Notes: generated from the sequence alone by a model not told the origin. 11,557 bases of DNA from DASSUW01 sp035706585 (GCA_035706585.1 DASSUW010000046.1:1-11557), one strand, 5' to 3'. Shown: positions 1 to 6,877, numbered from the stretch's first letter. Translations and numbers: made by a program.

Positions 1-436
1 GGTCGCGCTGGAAGCTCGCCGACCGCTCGGGGTGGGCGAGCAGGACGCCGAAGCCGCGCTCGTGGAGGTCGTCGACGAGCGGCTCGAGGCCGGCGCCGAT
101 CGGCGCGAACGGGCACTCGAGCAGCAGGTAGCGACCGCCGCCGAGCGTGAGCGAACGCAGCGTCTCGTCGTCGAGCTCGGGCAGCCGGTCGTGGGCGATC
201 TCGCCGCCGGCCAGCAGCTCGAGCTCGATCCCCTCGGCGGCCAGCCGCGCCGCCAGCCGCTCGCGGCCCTGGACGATCTGCACCGGGTCGATCGGGAACA
301 TGTGGGCGACGTGGGACGTGGTCGCGATCGCGCGCGTGCCGGCCGCGGCGGCGGTCCGCGCCATGGCCAGCGCGGCCTCGGGCGTCGCCGGCCCGTCGTC
401 GATGCCGGGGAGGATGTGAGCGTGCAGGTCGATCAC
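1..436 (-). CDS. CpsB/CapC-family (YwqE-like) PHP-domain tyrosine-protein phosphatase, N-terminal part, cut by window edge
   Basis: On the minus strand the frame begins at a GTG (434-436), just after an in-frame TAG, and stays open to the window edge. About 145 codons of a family usually near 250 residues are visible. The N-terminus reads VIDLHAHILPGIDDGPAT, the PHP metal-binding signature of CpsB/CapC/YwqE phosphatases (H5, H7 and D13/D14 as likely ligands). Further on are GGEIAHD, LLECPFAPI and AHPERS, which match the family's EI, E-F/P-F and HPER blocks. Known members are Mn-dependent phosphotyrosine phosphatases that act with a BY-kinase in capsule or exopolysaccharide export. Whether polysaccharide genes lie beyond the left edge cannot be seen. 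The block with a second conserved histidine reads TTSHVAHMFP rather than the T-P-H-H I remember as usual, so this may be a divergent member. The family call is firm; the substrate is inferred. Confidence 0.88.
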   Translation of the reverse strand, partial: MIDLHAHILPGIDDGPATPEAALAMARTAAAAGTRAIATTSHVAHMFPIDPVQIVQGRERLAARLAAEGIELELLAGGEIAHDRLPELDDETLRSLTLGGGRYLLLECPFAPIGAGLEPLVDDLHERGFGVLLAHPERSASFQRD

Positions 437-485
437 GGCGTCGGACTAGGAATAGCGAACTGCCGAGCCGCGGGTGTTTCGAGGC

Positions 486-491
486 TATGAT
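486..491 (+). promoter_or_regulatory. TATGAT -10 element of the uspA-like gene
   Basis: TATGAT lies eight bases before the ATG at 500. A transcript starting 6-8 bases downstream of this hexamer would begin on or next to the start codon, giving a leaderless mRNA. No Shine-Dalgarno sequence sits at the right distance, which fits. No convincing -35 is visible at 16-18 bases upstream. Confidence 0.55.
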
Positions 492-499
492 CGCGCCCC

Positions 500-943
500 A
501 TGTTCCAGTCGATCGTGGTCGGCACCGACGGCTCCGAGACGGCGGGTGAGGCGGTGCGCAAGGCGATCGAGCTGGCCAAGGCGCTCGGCGCGTCGATCGA
601 GCTCGTCTCCGCCTACGAGCCCGTCTCCAACCAGCGGCTGCGCGACGAGGCGCGCCAGGCGCCCGAGGACCTGCAGTGGATGGTCAACCCGCGCGAGGAC
701 GTGGACGCGACGCTGCGCGAGGCGTCAGAGCACGTCGAGGCCGCCGGCGTGACGGTCAACACGTATGCCCGCGAGGGCGACCCGGCCGACGCGATCCTCG
801 ACGTCGCGGAGGAGCGGGGCGCCGACCTGATCGTGGTCGGCAACAAGGGGATGACCGGCGCGAAGCGGTTCCTGCTCGGCTCGGTGCCGAACAAGGTCTC
901 GCATCACGCACCGTGCTCGGTGCTGATCATCCGCACGACCTAG
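500..943 (+). CDS. Universal stress protein, UspA family, ATP-binding type
   Basis: This 147-residue single-domain Usp has the usual length. It begins MFQSIVVGTDGSE, where the first beta strand ends in the conserved Asp (D10) of the nucleotide pocket. The C-terminal half carries an exact G-x2-G-x9-G-S/T loop: G114, G117, G127, S128. That loop marks the MJ0577-like ATP-binding subclass. The protein closes with HAPCSVLII, the typical last strand. Members are cytoplasmic dimers induced by starvation, redox or envelope stress; the exact role here is unknown. The ATG at 500 is chosen because the conserved strand starts directly at it and a -10 element lies just upstream. The gene is divergent from the CpsB-like gene (63-base gap). 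Its TAG stop overlaps the stop of the convergent protease gene, with no terminator between them. Confidence 0.95.
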   Translation: MFQSIVVGTDGSETAGEAVRKAIELAKALGASIELVSAYEPVSNQRLRDEARQAPEDLQWMVNPREDVDATLREASEHVEAAGVTVNTYAREGDPADAILDVAEERGADLIVVGNKGMTGAKRFLLGSVPNKVSHHAPCSVLIIRTT

Positions 944-2298
944 CGCAGCGGATCGGTGGCCGCGCCGGCGTCGAGCCGCCCGTAGCCGTACAGGCTGTCG
1001 AAGCCGGGCACGCCGCCGTCGACCGCCGTCGCCTTCAGCCGGTCCTCGACCATCCTCGGCGTCGGGTGACGGCCGAGGATGCGGGAGGCGATCACGAGCG
1101 CGGCAGCCGCCGACGCGTGCGGCGCGGCCATCGACGTGCCGGCGAACTTGCGCGGCAGGCCGAAGCGGCGGTAGCTGGCGGCGCGCGGCACCGCGTCGGC
1201 GCCGGCCCAGTGGTAGGTCATCTGGAAGATGTCGCGGCCGGGCTTCTTGGTCGGGTCGCAGGTCGGGTCGTCGGCGTCGTCCGGTCCGCCGCCCGGCGCG
1301 ACGATGTCGAGCTGGCGTCCCGTGTTCGAGTACGCGGCGTGGCAGCCGCTCTCGGTGATCGCGCCGACCGCCAGGACCCTGTCGTAGCGGGCCGGGTAGG
1401 CGAGCCTGGAGCGCGACTGGTTGCCGGCCGCGGCGACCACGACGACGTCGTGGCGGCGCGCGTACCGCAGCGCCGCGAGGATGTCGGGGATCTCCCGCGC
1501 CGACGCCTGGCGGATGCCGTCGTCGAACTCGAACGAGAGGTTGATCACGTCGGCGCCGTGCTTGACGGCGTAGCGGATCCCGGCCGTGATCGTCACGCTG
1601 TCGCCGCCGCCGTAGCGGTCGAGCACCCGCACCGGCATGATCCGCGCGCCGTACGCGAGGCCGGTGACGCCGATGCCGTTGTCGGTGCGCTCCCCGATCG
1701 TTCCGGCGACGTGGGTGCCGTGCCCGTTGGCGTCGTTCGGGAAGCGATCGTGGCCGACGAAGTCGTAGCCGCGCACGAAGTCCCCGCGCGCGAAGTCCGG
1801 TGAGCGGCGGAAGCGCCGGCGGTTGGCGTATGCGACGCCGGTGTCAAGCACCGCCACGGTCACGCCCCGCCCGCCGCCGCGCCTGACGTCGAGCAGGTGC
1901 TGCCACGCGTCCGGCGCGTTGACGCCGATGCCGGGCAGGAAGTTCCACTGCACCTGCTGCCAGCCGCCGGGCTGGCCGGTGCCGCCGTCGTCGTTGGGGA
2001 TGAAGCCGGAAACGCGCGCGATCGCGTTCGGCGCCGCCGTGGCGACCTCCGGGAGCGCCCGCAGCTCGCGGACGGTGGCGGCGACGCTGTCGCCGTCGCG
2101 GATCGTGAACGCCCGGGTGTGCGGCGCGAACGTGCGTGGGTGCTCGAGGCCGACCGCTCGCTTGACGGCCGCGATGTCGGCGCCGCGCTTGAAGCGGACG
2201 ACGACCTCGCCGGACACGTCGGCGGCACCCGCGGGCGCGGCGGCGACGGCAGCAAGGGTCATGGCCGTCAGACCGACGGCTGCGGCGCGGAGGAGCAC
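940..2298 (-). CDS. Secreted subtilisin-like serine protease (S8 family) with I9-type propeptide
   Basis: The product has 452 residues. Residues 1-25 form a signal peptide (LLR, hydrophobic Ala/Val core, then APAGA before cleavage). Residues about 28-95 resemble an inhibitor I9 propeptide: EVVVRFKRGAD at the start and an LPEVATAAPN-type end. The peptidase domain then runs from about 115 to 450 with the full triad in order: D152 in AVLDTGV, H193 in NGHGTHVAGT, S389 in FAGTSMAAPH. The oxyanion Asn is N293 in AAAGNQS. Only two cysteines are obvious in the catalytic domain (C319, C347) and could form a disulfide. It should be secreted, mature by autoprocessing and degrade extracellular protein. 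The GTG at 2298 is used; it lies just downstream of a good sigma70-like promoter. The gene is divergent from tadA and its 3' end overlaps the uspA-like stop codon. Confidence 0.96.
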   Translation of the reverse strand: MLLRAAAVGLTAMTLAAVAAAPAGAADVSGEVVVRFKRGADIAAVKRAVGLEHPRTFAPHTRAFTIRDGDSVAATVRELRALPEVATAAPNAIARVSGFIPNDDGGTGQPGGWQQVQWNFLPGIGVNAPDAWQHLLDVRRGGGRGVTVAVLDTGVAYANRRRFRRSPDFARGDFVRGYDFVGHDRFPNDANGHGTHVAGTIGERTDNGIGVTGLAYGARIMPVRVLDRYGGGDSVTITAGIRYAVKHGADVINLSFEFDDGIRQASAREIPDILAALRYARRHDVVVVAAAGNQSRSRLAYPARYDRVLAVGAITESGCHAAYSNTGRQLDIVAPGGGPDDADDPTCDPTKKPGRDIFQMTYHWAGADAVPRAASYRRFGLPRKFAGTSMAAPHASAAAALVIASRILGRHPTPRMVEDRLKATAVDGGVPGFDSLYGYGRLDAGAATDPLR

Positions 2299-2310
2299 GG
2301 TCCGTACAAC

Positions 2311-2339
2311 ATTGTCGGCAGCCGATAGTTACGGCTCAA
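2311..2339 (-). promoter_or_regulatory. Sigma70-like promoter of the S8 protease gene
   Basis: Read on the minus strand, TTGAGC (2334-2339) and GACAAT (2311-2316) are separated by exactly 17 bases. The -10 ends 12 bases before the GTG at 2298, so the 5' leader would be only a few bases. It lies in the 50-base gap shared with the divergent tadA gene. This is the best two-box promoter I can see in the window. Confidence 0.55.
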
Positions 2340-2348
2340 CCTGAGAAA

Positions 2349-2825
2349 GTGCCAAGTCTGACGTCGCAACGCTTCTTCGCCCGCGAGGAGTACTTCATGC
2401 GGCTCGCCATCCGCGAGGCGGAGCGAGCGCTCGCGCACGACGACGTGCCGGTCGGCGCGGTGGTCGTGTACGGCGGCGAGGTGATCGGCGCCGGCCACAA
2501 CGAACGCGAGCTGCGCGAGGACCCGACCGCGCACGCGGAGACGATCGCGATCCGCGAGGCGGCGCGCGCGCTCGCGTCGTGGCGGCTGCTCGACACGGTG
2601 CTGTACGTCACGCTCGAGCCGTGCGCGATGTGCGCGGGCGCGATCGTCCTCGCGCGCATCCCGCGCGTGGTCTACGGCACGGTCGACCCGAAGGCGGGTG
2701 CGGCCGGCTCGGTGCTCGACGTGCTCGCCGAGCCGCGGTTGAACCACCGCCCGGAGGTGGCGGGCGGGCTGCTGGCGGCCGAGTGCGCGGAGCTTCTACA
2801 GGCGTTTTTCCGGTCCCGCCGCTAG
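2349..2825 (+). CDS. tadA: tRNA-specific adenosine deaminase TadA
   Basis: TadA converts A34 of tRNA-Arg(ACG) to inosine, so one tRNA can read several CGN codons. The zinc-dependent deaminase core is intact: H62 and E64 in the TAHAE motif (zinc ligand and proton shuttle), and C92 and C95 in PCAMCAGA (zinc ligands). VPVGAVVV and RIPRVVYG are also typical. Length is 158 residues from the GTG at 2349. The alternative start, ATG 2397 (residue 17), is preceded by GAGGAG six bases upstream and would give 142 residues. I kept the longer form because the residues before M17 (EEYFM-R-A) resemble the N-terminal helix of other TadA proteins, but the shorter start is credible. tRNA-Ser(CGA) follows in the same direction. 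A tadA/tRNA-Ser neighbourhood is also known in Bacillus. Confidence 0.96.
   Translation: MPSLTSQRFFAREEYFMRLAIREAERALAHDDVPVGAVVVYGGEVIGAGHNERELREDPTAHAETIAIREAARALASWRLLDTVLYVTLEPCAMCAGAIVLARIPRVVYGTVDPKAGAAGSVLDVLAEPRLNHRPEVAGGLLAAECAELLQAFFRSRR
2385..2390 (+). promoter_or_regulatory. GAGGAG ribosome-binding-site candidate for an internal tadA start
   Basis: GAGGAG sits six bases before the in-frame ATG at 2397. It could make that ATG the true or a second translation start of tadA. It may also be coding sequence for Glu-Glu that only looks like a Shine-Dalgarno site. Confidence 0.35.
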
Positions 2826-2836
2826 GCGTGAGCCGC

Positions 2837-2842
2837 TACCCT
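2837..2842 (+). promoter_or_regulatory. TACCCT -10 element of tRNA-Ser(CGA)
   Basis: TACCCT fits TANNNT and ends 12 bases before the mature tRNA 5' end at 2855. The second tRNA-Ser in the window has a matching hexamer in nearly the same place. It lies 12 bases after the tadA stop, so the tRNA could also be read through from tadA. No clear -35 is seen. Confidence 0.45.
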
Positions 2843-2854
2843 GCACAGCGCCCC

Positions 2855-2944
2855 GGAGAGGTGCCGGAGTGGTTGAACGGGGCGGTCTCGAAAACCGTTG
2901 TGTGGGTAACCCCTGCACCGAGGGTTCGAATCCCTCCCTCTCCG
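2855..2944 (+). tRNA. tRNA-Ser (anticodon CGA, reads UCG)
   Basis: A 90-base cloverleaf with a long class II variable arm. The acceptor stem GGAGAGG (2855-2861) pairs with CCTCTCC (2937-2943), and the discriminator base is G (2944), as expected for serine. The anticodon stem is GCGGT/ACCGT around loop CTCGAAA, with anticodon CGA at 2889-2891. The T arm GAGGG-TTCGAAT-CCCTC is at 2920-2936. CCA is not encoded. The variable arm (about 2899-2919) contains GGG/CCC and GTG/CAC pairings. Only two bases separate its 3' end from the stop codon of the convergent membrane-protein gene. Confidence 0.97.
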
Positions 2945-2945
2945 C
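2918..2945 (+). repeat. 28-bp direct repeat, copy 1 (3' end of tRNA-Ser(CGA))
   Basis: This is the T arm and 3' acceptor segment of tRNA-Ser(CGA), plus one base on each side. It is identical to 8173-8200 in the second tRNA-Ser. The identity is explained by shared tRNA structure. It is listed because tRNA 3' ends are common integration or recombination sites; no integrase is seen in the interval. Confidence 0.9.
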
Positions 2946-2946
2946 C

Positions 2947-3621
2947 TCAGCGCCACAGGTAGGCGAGGCCGTCGCCGAGCAGCTTCGCGCCGAGCAGCAG
3001 CAGGATGACCATCATGATCACGGCATTGTTGTCGGCCATGAACTGCTTGACCACGGCGAGCGGGCGTGCGGCCCGGTCGCCTGCGAGCAGGTAGAAGCCC
3101 ACCGCTCCGCCGACCGAGATCGATCCCAGGGCCGTGAACACGGCGACCGCGATCACCGTGTCCGTCGAGTCGAGGTCGGCTTCCCCGATCGACGCCGCGG
3201 CGGTGAGCGTGAGCGCGAGGTTCTTCGGGTTCGCCGCGGAGAGCGCCGCGCCCAGCACCGCGGCCCGGGGCGGGGAGGCGCGGTCGATCGTGGCCATCCA
3301 GCCCGGCGTATCGGGCTCCATGCCGGGCCTGGGTCGCTTCGTCCACTGCTTCGCCGCCATCGCCAGGAACGTGATCCCGACGGCGATCTTGAACCAGTTG
3401 AGGCCTGGGTCGTCGGTGTCGGGGTCGCTCCCGCTGCCGACGAGGAGCACCACGATGGCGCTCACGGCGAGAAGGCCGGCGATCCAGCCGACGGCGAACG
3501 CCGGCCCGGCGGTGCGGGCGCTCGGCGTCCCGAGGACGATCACGACGGCGACGATCGGGATCGGACTGAGGGCGACCGCCAGCGCAGCGGGGAGCAGGTC
3601 GCGGATGGCCTCGTTCGGCAC
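2947..3621 (-). CDS. GAP-family (SfLAP/Sap-like, LysE-superfamily) six-helix membrane protein
   Basis: The product has 224 residues from GTG 3621. Six hydrophobic segments lie at about residues 9-31, 39-62, 76-92, 118-145, 154-181 and 199-222. The early SPIPIVAVVIVLGT helix and the central AANPKNLALTLTAA block are typical of the GAP / sulfolipid-addressing (SfLAP) family, related to LysE exporters. In mycobacteria, relatives help move glycopeptidolipid or sulfolipid to the surface; the substrate here is unknown. The longer frame back to 3663 begins with TTG and adds 14 polar residues; I reject it because a -10-like hexamer lies eight bases before the GTG. The gene is divergent from the secreted-peptide gene and ends two bases from tRNA-Ser(CGA), so its transcript probably runs antisense through the tRNA. 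A plain LysE-type amino-acid exporter is the alternative. Confidence 0.85.
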   Translation of the reverse strand: MPNEAIRDLLPAALAVALSPIPIVAVVIVLGTPSARTAGPAFAVGWIAGLLAVSAIVVLLVGSGSDPDTDDPGLNWFKIAVGITFLAMAAKQWTKRPRPGMEPDTPGWMATIDRASPPRAAVLGAALSAANPKNLALTLTAAASIGEADLDSTDTVIAVAVFTALGSISVGGAVGFYLLAGDRAARPLAVVKQFMADNNAVIMMVILLLLGAKLLGDGLAYLWR

Positions 3622-3629
3622 GGCCGCAG

Positions 3630-3635
3630 ATTCTC
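3630..3635 (-). promoter_or_regulatory. GAGAAT -10-like element of the GAP-family gene
   Basis: On the minus strand, GAGAAT ends eight bases before the chosen GTG at 3621, the same spacing as in other genes here. It matches the conserved A at position 2 and T at position 6 but not the first T, so it is weaker. It supports the shorter start and a leaderless transcript. Confidence 0.35.
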
Positions 3636-3734
3636 GCCGAGGCTCGCCGCAAGAGGGCGCCAAGCCGACGGCAACCGCCTGCCAACCCAGGGGCCGGACG
3701 ATGCGCCGCGTCTACGGAAGTCAACCCCCCCACG

Positions 3735-3741
3735 AAAGGGA
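3735..3741 (+). promoter_or_regulatory. Shine-Dalgarno site (AAAGGGA) of the small secreted peptide gene
   Basis: AAAGGGA lies eight bases before ATG 3750. It is one of only two clear ribosome binding sites found, and it suggests this gene has a true 5' leader, unlike its neighbours. A run of seven C (3725-3731) sits immediately upstream in that leader. Confidence 0.6.
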
Positions 3742-3749
3742 CACGAGTC

Positions 3750-3968
3750 ATGAGCACCGCTCACCGCAGTCGCCGCCGCATCGTCGTCGCCCTCCCCGCC
3801 GCGGTCCTCGCCGCCGCGTTCTTCGGCACGGCGGCCAACGCCGCGGTGCCCGCCACCGGCGGCGCGCCGTCGCCGACCGTGGCGCCCGCCCCGATCTCCG
3901 CGGGCACCCAGGGGATCATCATGCGCGACGGCGGGGTCTGCGACCCGATCCGCCACATGGGCTGCTGA
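3750..3968 (+). CDS. Small secreted peptide of unknown function (72 aa, C-terminal Cx7C)
   Basis: I do not recognise a family. The 72-residue product starts with a basic segment (STAHRSRRRIV), a hydrophobic stretch at about 11-26, and a TAANA-type cleavage site near residue 31. This is a convincing signal peptide, with a loose Tat-like SRRR-I-V pattern. The mature peptide would have about 41 residues: a flexible Ala/Pro/Thr-rich part (AVPATGGAPSPTVAPAPIS), then TQGIIMRDGGVCDPIRHMGC at the very C-terminus. Its only two cysteines are spaced C-x7-C, with the last as the final residue, so a small disulfide loop is possible. The start is supported by a Shine-Dalgarno sequence. The gene is divergent from the GAP-family gene (128-base gap) and convergent with the EamA gene, 15 bases away. 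A secreted signal or structural peptide would fit, but there is no direct evidence. Confidence 0.72.
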   Translation: MSTAHRSRRRIVVALPAAVLAAAFFGTAANAAVPATGGAPSPTVAPAPISAGTQGIIMRDGGVCDPIRHMGC

Positions 3969-3983
3969 GTCGCCGGACGCGCC

Positions 3984-4934
3984 CTACCCGGCCGCAGTCT
4001 CGTCGGCGCCGCCCAGGCGCCGGCGGGCCGTCGGCGGCCGCAGGCGCGTCACGACGGCGGCCAGCCCGGGCGGTAGCCGCCCGTCGGTCGACAGCCACGA
4101 GCCGGCGAGGATCAGCAGCAACCCGACGACCGCACCGGCTCCCGGCTCCTCGCCGAGCACGGCGATGCCCAGCGCGAGGGCCACGACCGGCGCGATGTAG
4201 GTGATGACGAGCGCGCGCCCCGGGCCGGCCTCGGCGACCAGCGCGCCGTAGAAGACGAACGCGGCCGCGGTGCAGAACAGCCCGAGCACCGCGAGCGCGA
4301 CGAGCGCCTCGCCGGGCGGGACCTCGGCCGGCGGCGCGACCGCGACCGCCGGGGTCAGGGCGAGCGCGGCGACGGCCAGCGCGGCGCCCATCGAGGCGCG
4401 CGGGTCGAGATCGGCCAGGTGGCGCTTGAGCACCATCGGCCCGACCGCGTAGCAGAACGCCGCGAGCAGGATCGCGAGCGCGCCGAGCAGCTCGTCGCCG
4501 CGGCCCGCGACGTCGATCCCGACGAGCGCGACGACGCCCGCCAGGCCGAGCACGAGGCCGGCCAGGCGCGCGCCGGTCGCGCGCTCCTCGGCGTCGAAGC
4601 GCAGCGCCAGCAGCGCGACGAACAGCGGTGCGGCGGCGACGATGATCGCCGCCAGCGACGACGCGACGTGCTGCTCGCCGGCCGCGATCAGCGGGAACGG
4701 CAGCGACACCTCGACGATCCCGAACGCGGCGATCCAGCGCCAGCGGCCGCGCAGCGCGCCCAGCGCACCCGCCCGCCATGCCAGCGCCAGCAGCACCGCG
4801 GCGCCGAGCACCACGCGCACCCAGGCGAGGAACACCGGCGAGACGCCGTCGTCGACCGCGACCTTGATGAACAGGTACGGCATCCCCCACAGCGTCGAGA
4901 CGGCGGCGAAGGCGATCCAGGCGCGGGCGCTCAC
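3984..4934 (-). CDS. EamA-domain (DMT superfamily) permease
   Basis: The 316-residue product has about ten hydrophobic helices in two tandem EamA halves, roughly residues 7-137 and 152-280. Family-like features are the opening WIAFAAVSTLWGMPYLFIKVA helix with its W-G-x-x-Y/F pattern, the end of the first half (ARLAGLVLGLAGVVAL), and the second-half SYLAP-like segment LVITYIAPVVALALGIAVLGEEPG. The family exports or imports metabolites and amino acids across the inner membrane; the substrate cannot be read from the sequence. The tail after the last helix is Arg/Pro-rich and cytoplasmic. The upstream TTG (4943) would overlap the TAGCAT -10 element, so I chose GTG 4934. It is divergent from the CocE-type hydrolase gene over about 65 bases and convergent with the small peptide gene. 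Confidence 0.93.
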   Translation of the reverse strand: MSARAWIAFAAVSTLWGMPYLFIKVAVDDGVSPVFLAWVRVVLGAAVLLALAWRAGALGALRGRWRWIAAFGIVEVSLPFPLIAAGEQHVASSLAAIIVAAAPLFVALLALRFDAEERATGARLAGLVLGLAGVVALVGIDVAGRGDELLGALAILLAAFCYAVGPMVLKRHLADLDPRASMGAALAVAALALTPAVAVAPPAEVPPGEALVALAVLGLFCTAAAFVFYGALVAEAGPGRALVITYIAPVVALALGIAVLGEEPGAGAVVGLLLILAGSWLSTDGRLPPGLAAVVTRLRPPTARRRLGGADETAAG

Positions 4935-4942
4935 GGCGGCCA

Positions 4943-4948
4943 ATGCTA
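4943..4948 (-). promoter_or_regulatory. TAGCAT -10 element of the EamA gene
   Basis: On the minus strand TAGCAT ends eight bases before GTG 4934, which predicts a leaderless transcript. A TTGCGC lies 15 bases further upstream, slightly short for a -35 spacer. It sits in the gap shared with the divergent hydrolase gene. Confidence 0.5.
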
Positions 4949-4999
4949 TGGCCGCGCGCGAACGCGCAAGGTTCGGCCAGCCCCCGCGTTCACGCCTTC

Positions 5000-6877
5000 A
5001 TGACCGCCAAGCTGCTCGCCGGCGCCGGGCTTGCGCTCCTGCTGCTCGCCGCTCCCGCCCAGGCCGCGCCGACCCACTACGTGACGATGACCGACGGCGC
5101 CCAGATCGCCGTCAACGTGAAGGTGCCCGAGCAGTGCGAGGCGCCGGCGAGGTGCCCCGCGTACTTCGAGATGTCGGGCTACGAGTCGGGCTCCGACGAC
5201 GGCAGGACGCCGATCGGCGACATCGCCGACGCGACCGGTACCAGCGACCTCCCGCTGCCGTTCCAGACCGGCACGCGGGCGGCCCACGCCGCCCACGTCG
5301 ACGACCGCTACGTGACCGTGCTCGCGAACCTGCGCGGGACCGGCTGCTCGTCGGGGGAGTTCGACGTCTTCAGCTGGCGCTCGGCGCTCGACGGCAAGGA
5401 GGTCATCGACAACTGGATCGCCGAGCAGCCGTGGTCGAACGGCGACGTCGTGATCTTCGGCCACTCCTACAGCGGCCTCACCGGCATGATGGTCGCCGCC
5501 ACGCGGCCCGAGCACCTGCGCGCGGTCGGCGCCTCCGGCCTGTTCGGCGACGTCTACCGCGACATCGTCTATCCGGGCGGCGTCACCAACTACGGCTTCC
5601 CGCTGCTGTGGACGGGCGCCGTGCGACCGGTCTACGACGTCGGCGGCGGCACGGGCGGTGGCCTGGTCCCGCCCGCCGACACGAGCGCGCAGTGCGCGGC
5701 CAACCAGGCCGGCCGCTCGCGCACGGTCCTCGAGGACCCGCTGATCCAGGGGCTCGACGACACCGACAGCGAGTGGTACCGCGCGCGCTCGCTCGTGAGC
5801 TACGTCGACCGGATCACCGTGCCCGTCCACATCACCGCCGCCTACCAGGACGAGCAGACCGGCCCGCGCGGTCCCACCAACGTCTTCGACCACCTGTCCG
5901 GCGGGATCTCCAAGCGGCTCGTGCTGACCAACGGGGAGCACGGCACGCAGACGTCCGACGAGGTGCTCAAGGACCGGATCGCCTGGATGGATTACTGGCT
6001 GCGCGGCACGAACCGGGCGGACCTCGGCTTCAAGCTGGGGCCGCGGGACCTGCGCGCGGTGTTCGGGCCGCGCCGCACGCCGACGACGACCTCGCGGGTG
6101 ATCCTCGGCAACCAGGGCACGACGGCCGAGGGCGAGATCGAGTCCGACGGCTTCCCGCTCGGCCAGACGCGGTTCACCGACGCCTACGTCACCGCGGGCA
6201 ACACGCTGACGTTCGACAAGGCGGCGGTCGAGCCCGGCACCGCCACCTGGGTCAACGGCTCGCGTCGCCAGGCCTACTCGTTCCAGGCCGGCTCGAGCAC
6301 CGGCGGCGAGCTCACCAGCCCGACCGGCCCCGACGAGGTCGAGCTGGCGATGCGGTTCGACGAGCCGACCGCGATCGCCGGCCCGATCACCATGAAGGCG
6401 TTCGTGGACTCCAGCGCGCCCGACACCGAGCTGTTCGTGCAGCTGATCGACCGCGCTCCGGACGGGACGCTGCTCTACCTCAACCGCGGCATGCTGCGCG
6501 GCAGCCACCGCCAGATCGATCGCTCGCAGTCGCAGTTCACCGCCGACGGGCGCATCTACCGCCCCTACCGCCCGCACACCGAGCGCGCGCTCGTGGTCCC
6601 GGGACAGGTCGTCGGCTACCTGGTCGACGTCTATCCGGTCGGGCACGTGTTCGGCCCCGGCCACGAGCTGGTCGTCAAGCTCCACGCGCCGCCGCTCGAC
6701 GACAACGACTACATGTACGTGCAGAAGACGCTCCCGGGCGTGAACACCCTGCACTTCGGCTCCGACACGCCGTCGCGCCTGATGCTTCCGCTGATCCCGA
6801 TGAGCGCGGTGCGCGACTACACGCCGGCGCCCGGCCAGTGCCCATATGTGTCCATGCGCTGCATCGCGGGTCGCTAG
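5000..6877 (+). CDS. Secreted CocE/NonD-family alpha/beta hydrolase (S15-like, with PepX_C domain)
   Basis: The product has 625 residues. Residues 1-22 are a signal peptide (TAKLL, Leu/Ala core, PAQA before cleavage). The alpha/beta-hydrolase domain has the CocE/X-Pro-dipeptidyl-peptidase nucleophile elbow GHSYSG with S156. Likely triad partners are D284 in AAYQDEQTG and H314 in NGEHGT. An upstream LRGTGCSSGEFD block and DRIAWMDYWLRG are also typical. The last 200 residues form the PepX_C beta-sandwich, with an FGPGHELVVKLHAPP-like strand near the end. The family includes cocaine esterase, alpha-amino-acid ester hydrolases and X-prolyl dipeptidyl peptidases; the natural substrate here is unknown. 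ATG 5000 is chosen because the signal peptide starts there; a longer frame from 4943 adds 19 polar residues. No Shine-Dalgarno or clear promoter is seen. The stop codon lies within the -10 of the M29 gene. Confidence 0.93.
   Translation: MTAKLLAGAGLALLLLAAPAQAAPTHYVTMTDGAQIAVNVKVPEQCEAPARCPAYFEMSGYESGSDDGRTPIGDIADATGTSDLPLPFQTGTRAAHAAHVDDRYVTVLANLRGTGCSSGEFDVFSWRSALDGKEVIDNWIAEQPWSNGDVVIFGHSYSGLTGMMVAATRPEHLRAVGASGLFGDVYRDIVYPGGVTNYGFPLLWTGAVRPVYDVGGGTGGGLVPPADTSAQCAANQAGRSRTVLEDPLIQGLDDTDSEWYRARSLVSYVDRITVPVHITAAYQDEQTGPRGPTNVFDHLSGGISKRLVLTNGEHGTQTSDEVLKDRIAWMDYWLRGTNRADLGFKLGPRDLRAVFGPRRTPTTTSRVILGNQGTTAEGEIESDGFPLGQTRFTDAYVTAGNTLTFDKAAVEPGTATWVNGSRRQAYSFQAGSSTGGELTSPTGPDEVELAMRFDEPTAIAGPITMKAFVDSSAPDTELFVQLIDRAPDGTLLYLNRGMLRGSHRQIDRSQSQFTADGRIYRPYRPHTERALVVPGQVVGYLVDVYPVGHVFGPGHELVVKLHAPPLDDNDYMYVQKTLPGVNTLHFGSDTPSRLMLPLIPMSAVRDYTPAPGQCPYVSMRCIAGR

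Noticed and set aside
676..1803. 375-codon plus-strand frame starting inside the uspA-like gene
   Set aside because: It is out of frame with the Usp gene and then antisense to the S8 protease. Composition is dominated by Arg, Gly and Ala and no motif is seen.
2826..2950. SRP RNA (ffs) near tadA, as in Bacillus gene order
   Set aside because: I looked for the conserved GGAAGG-x-AGCAG SRP loop sequence near tadA and the tRNA and did not find it.
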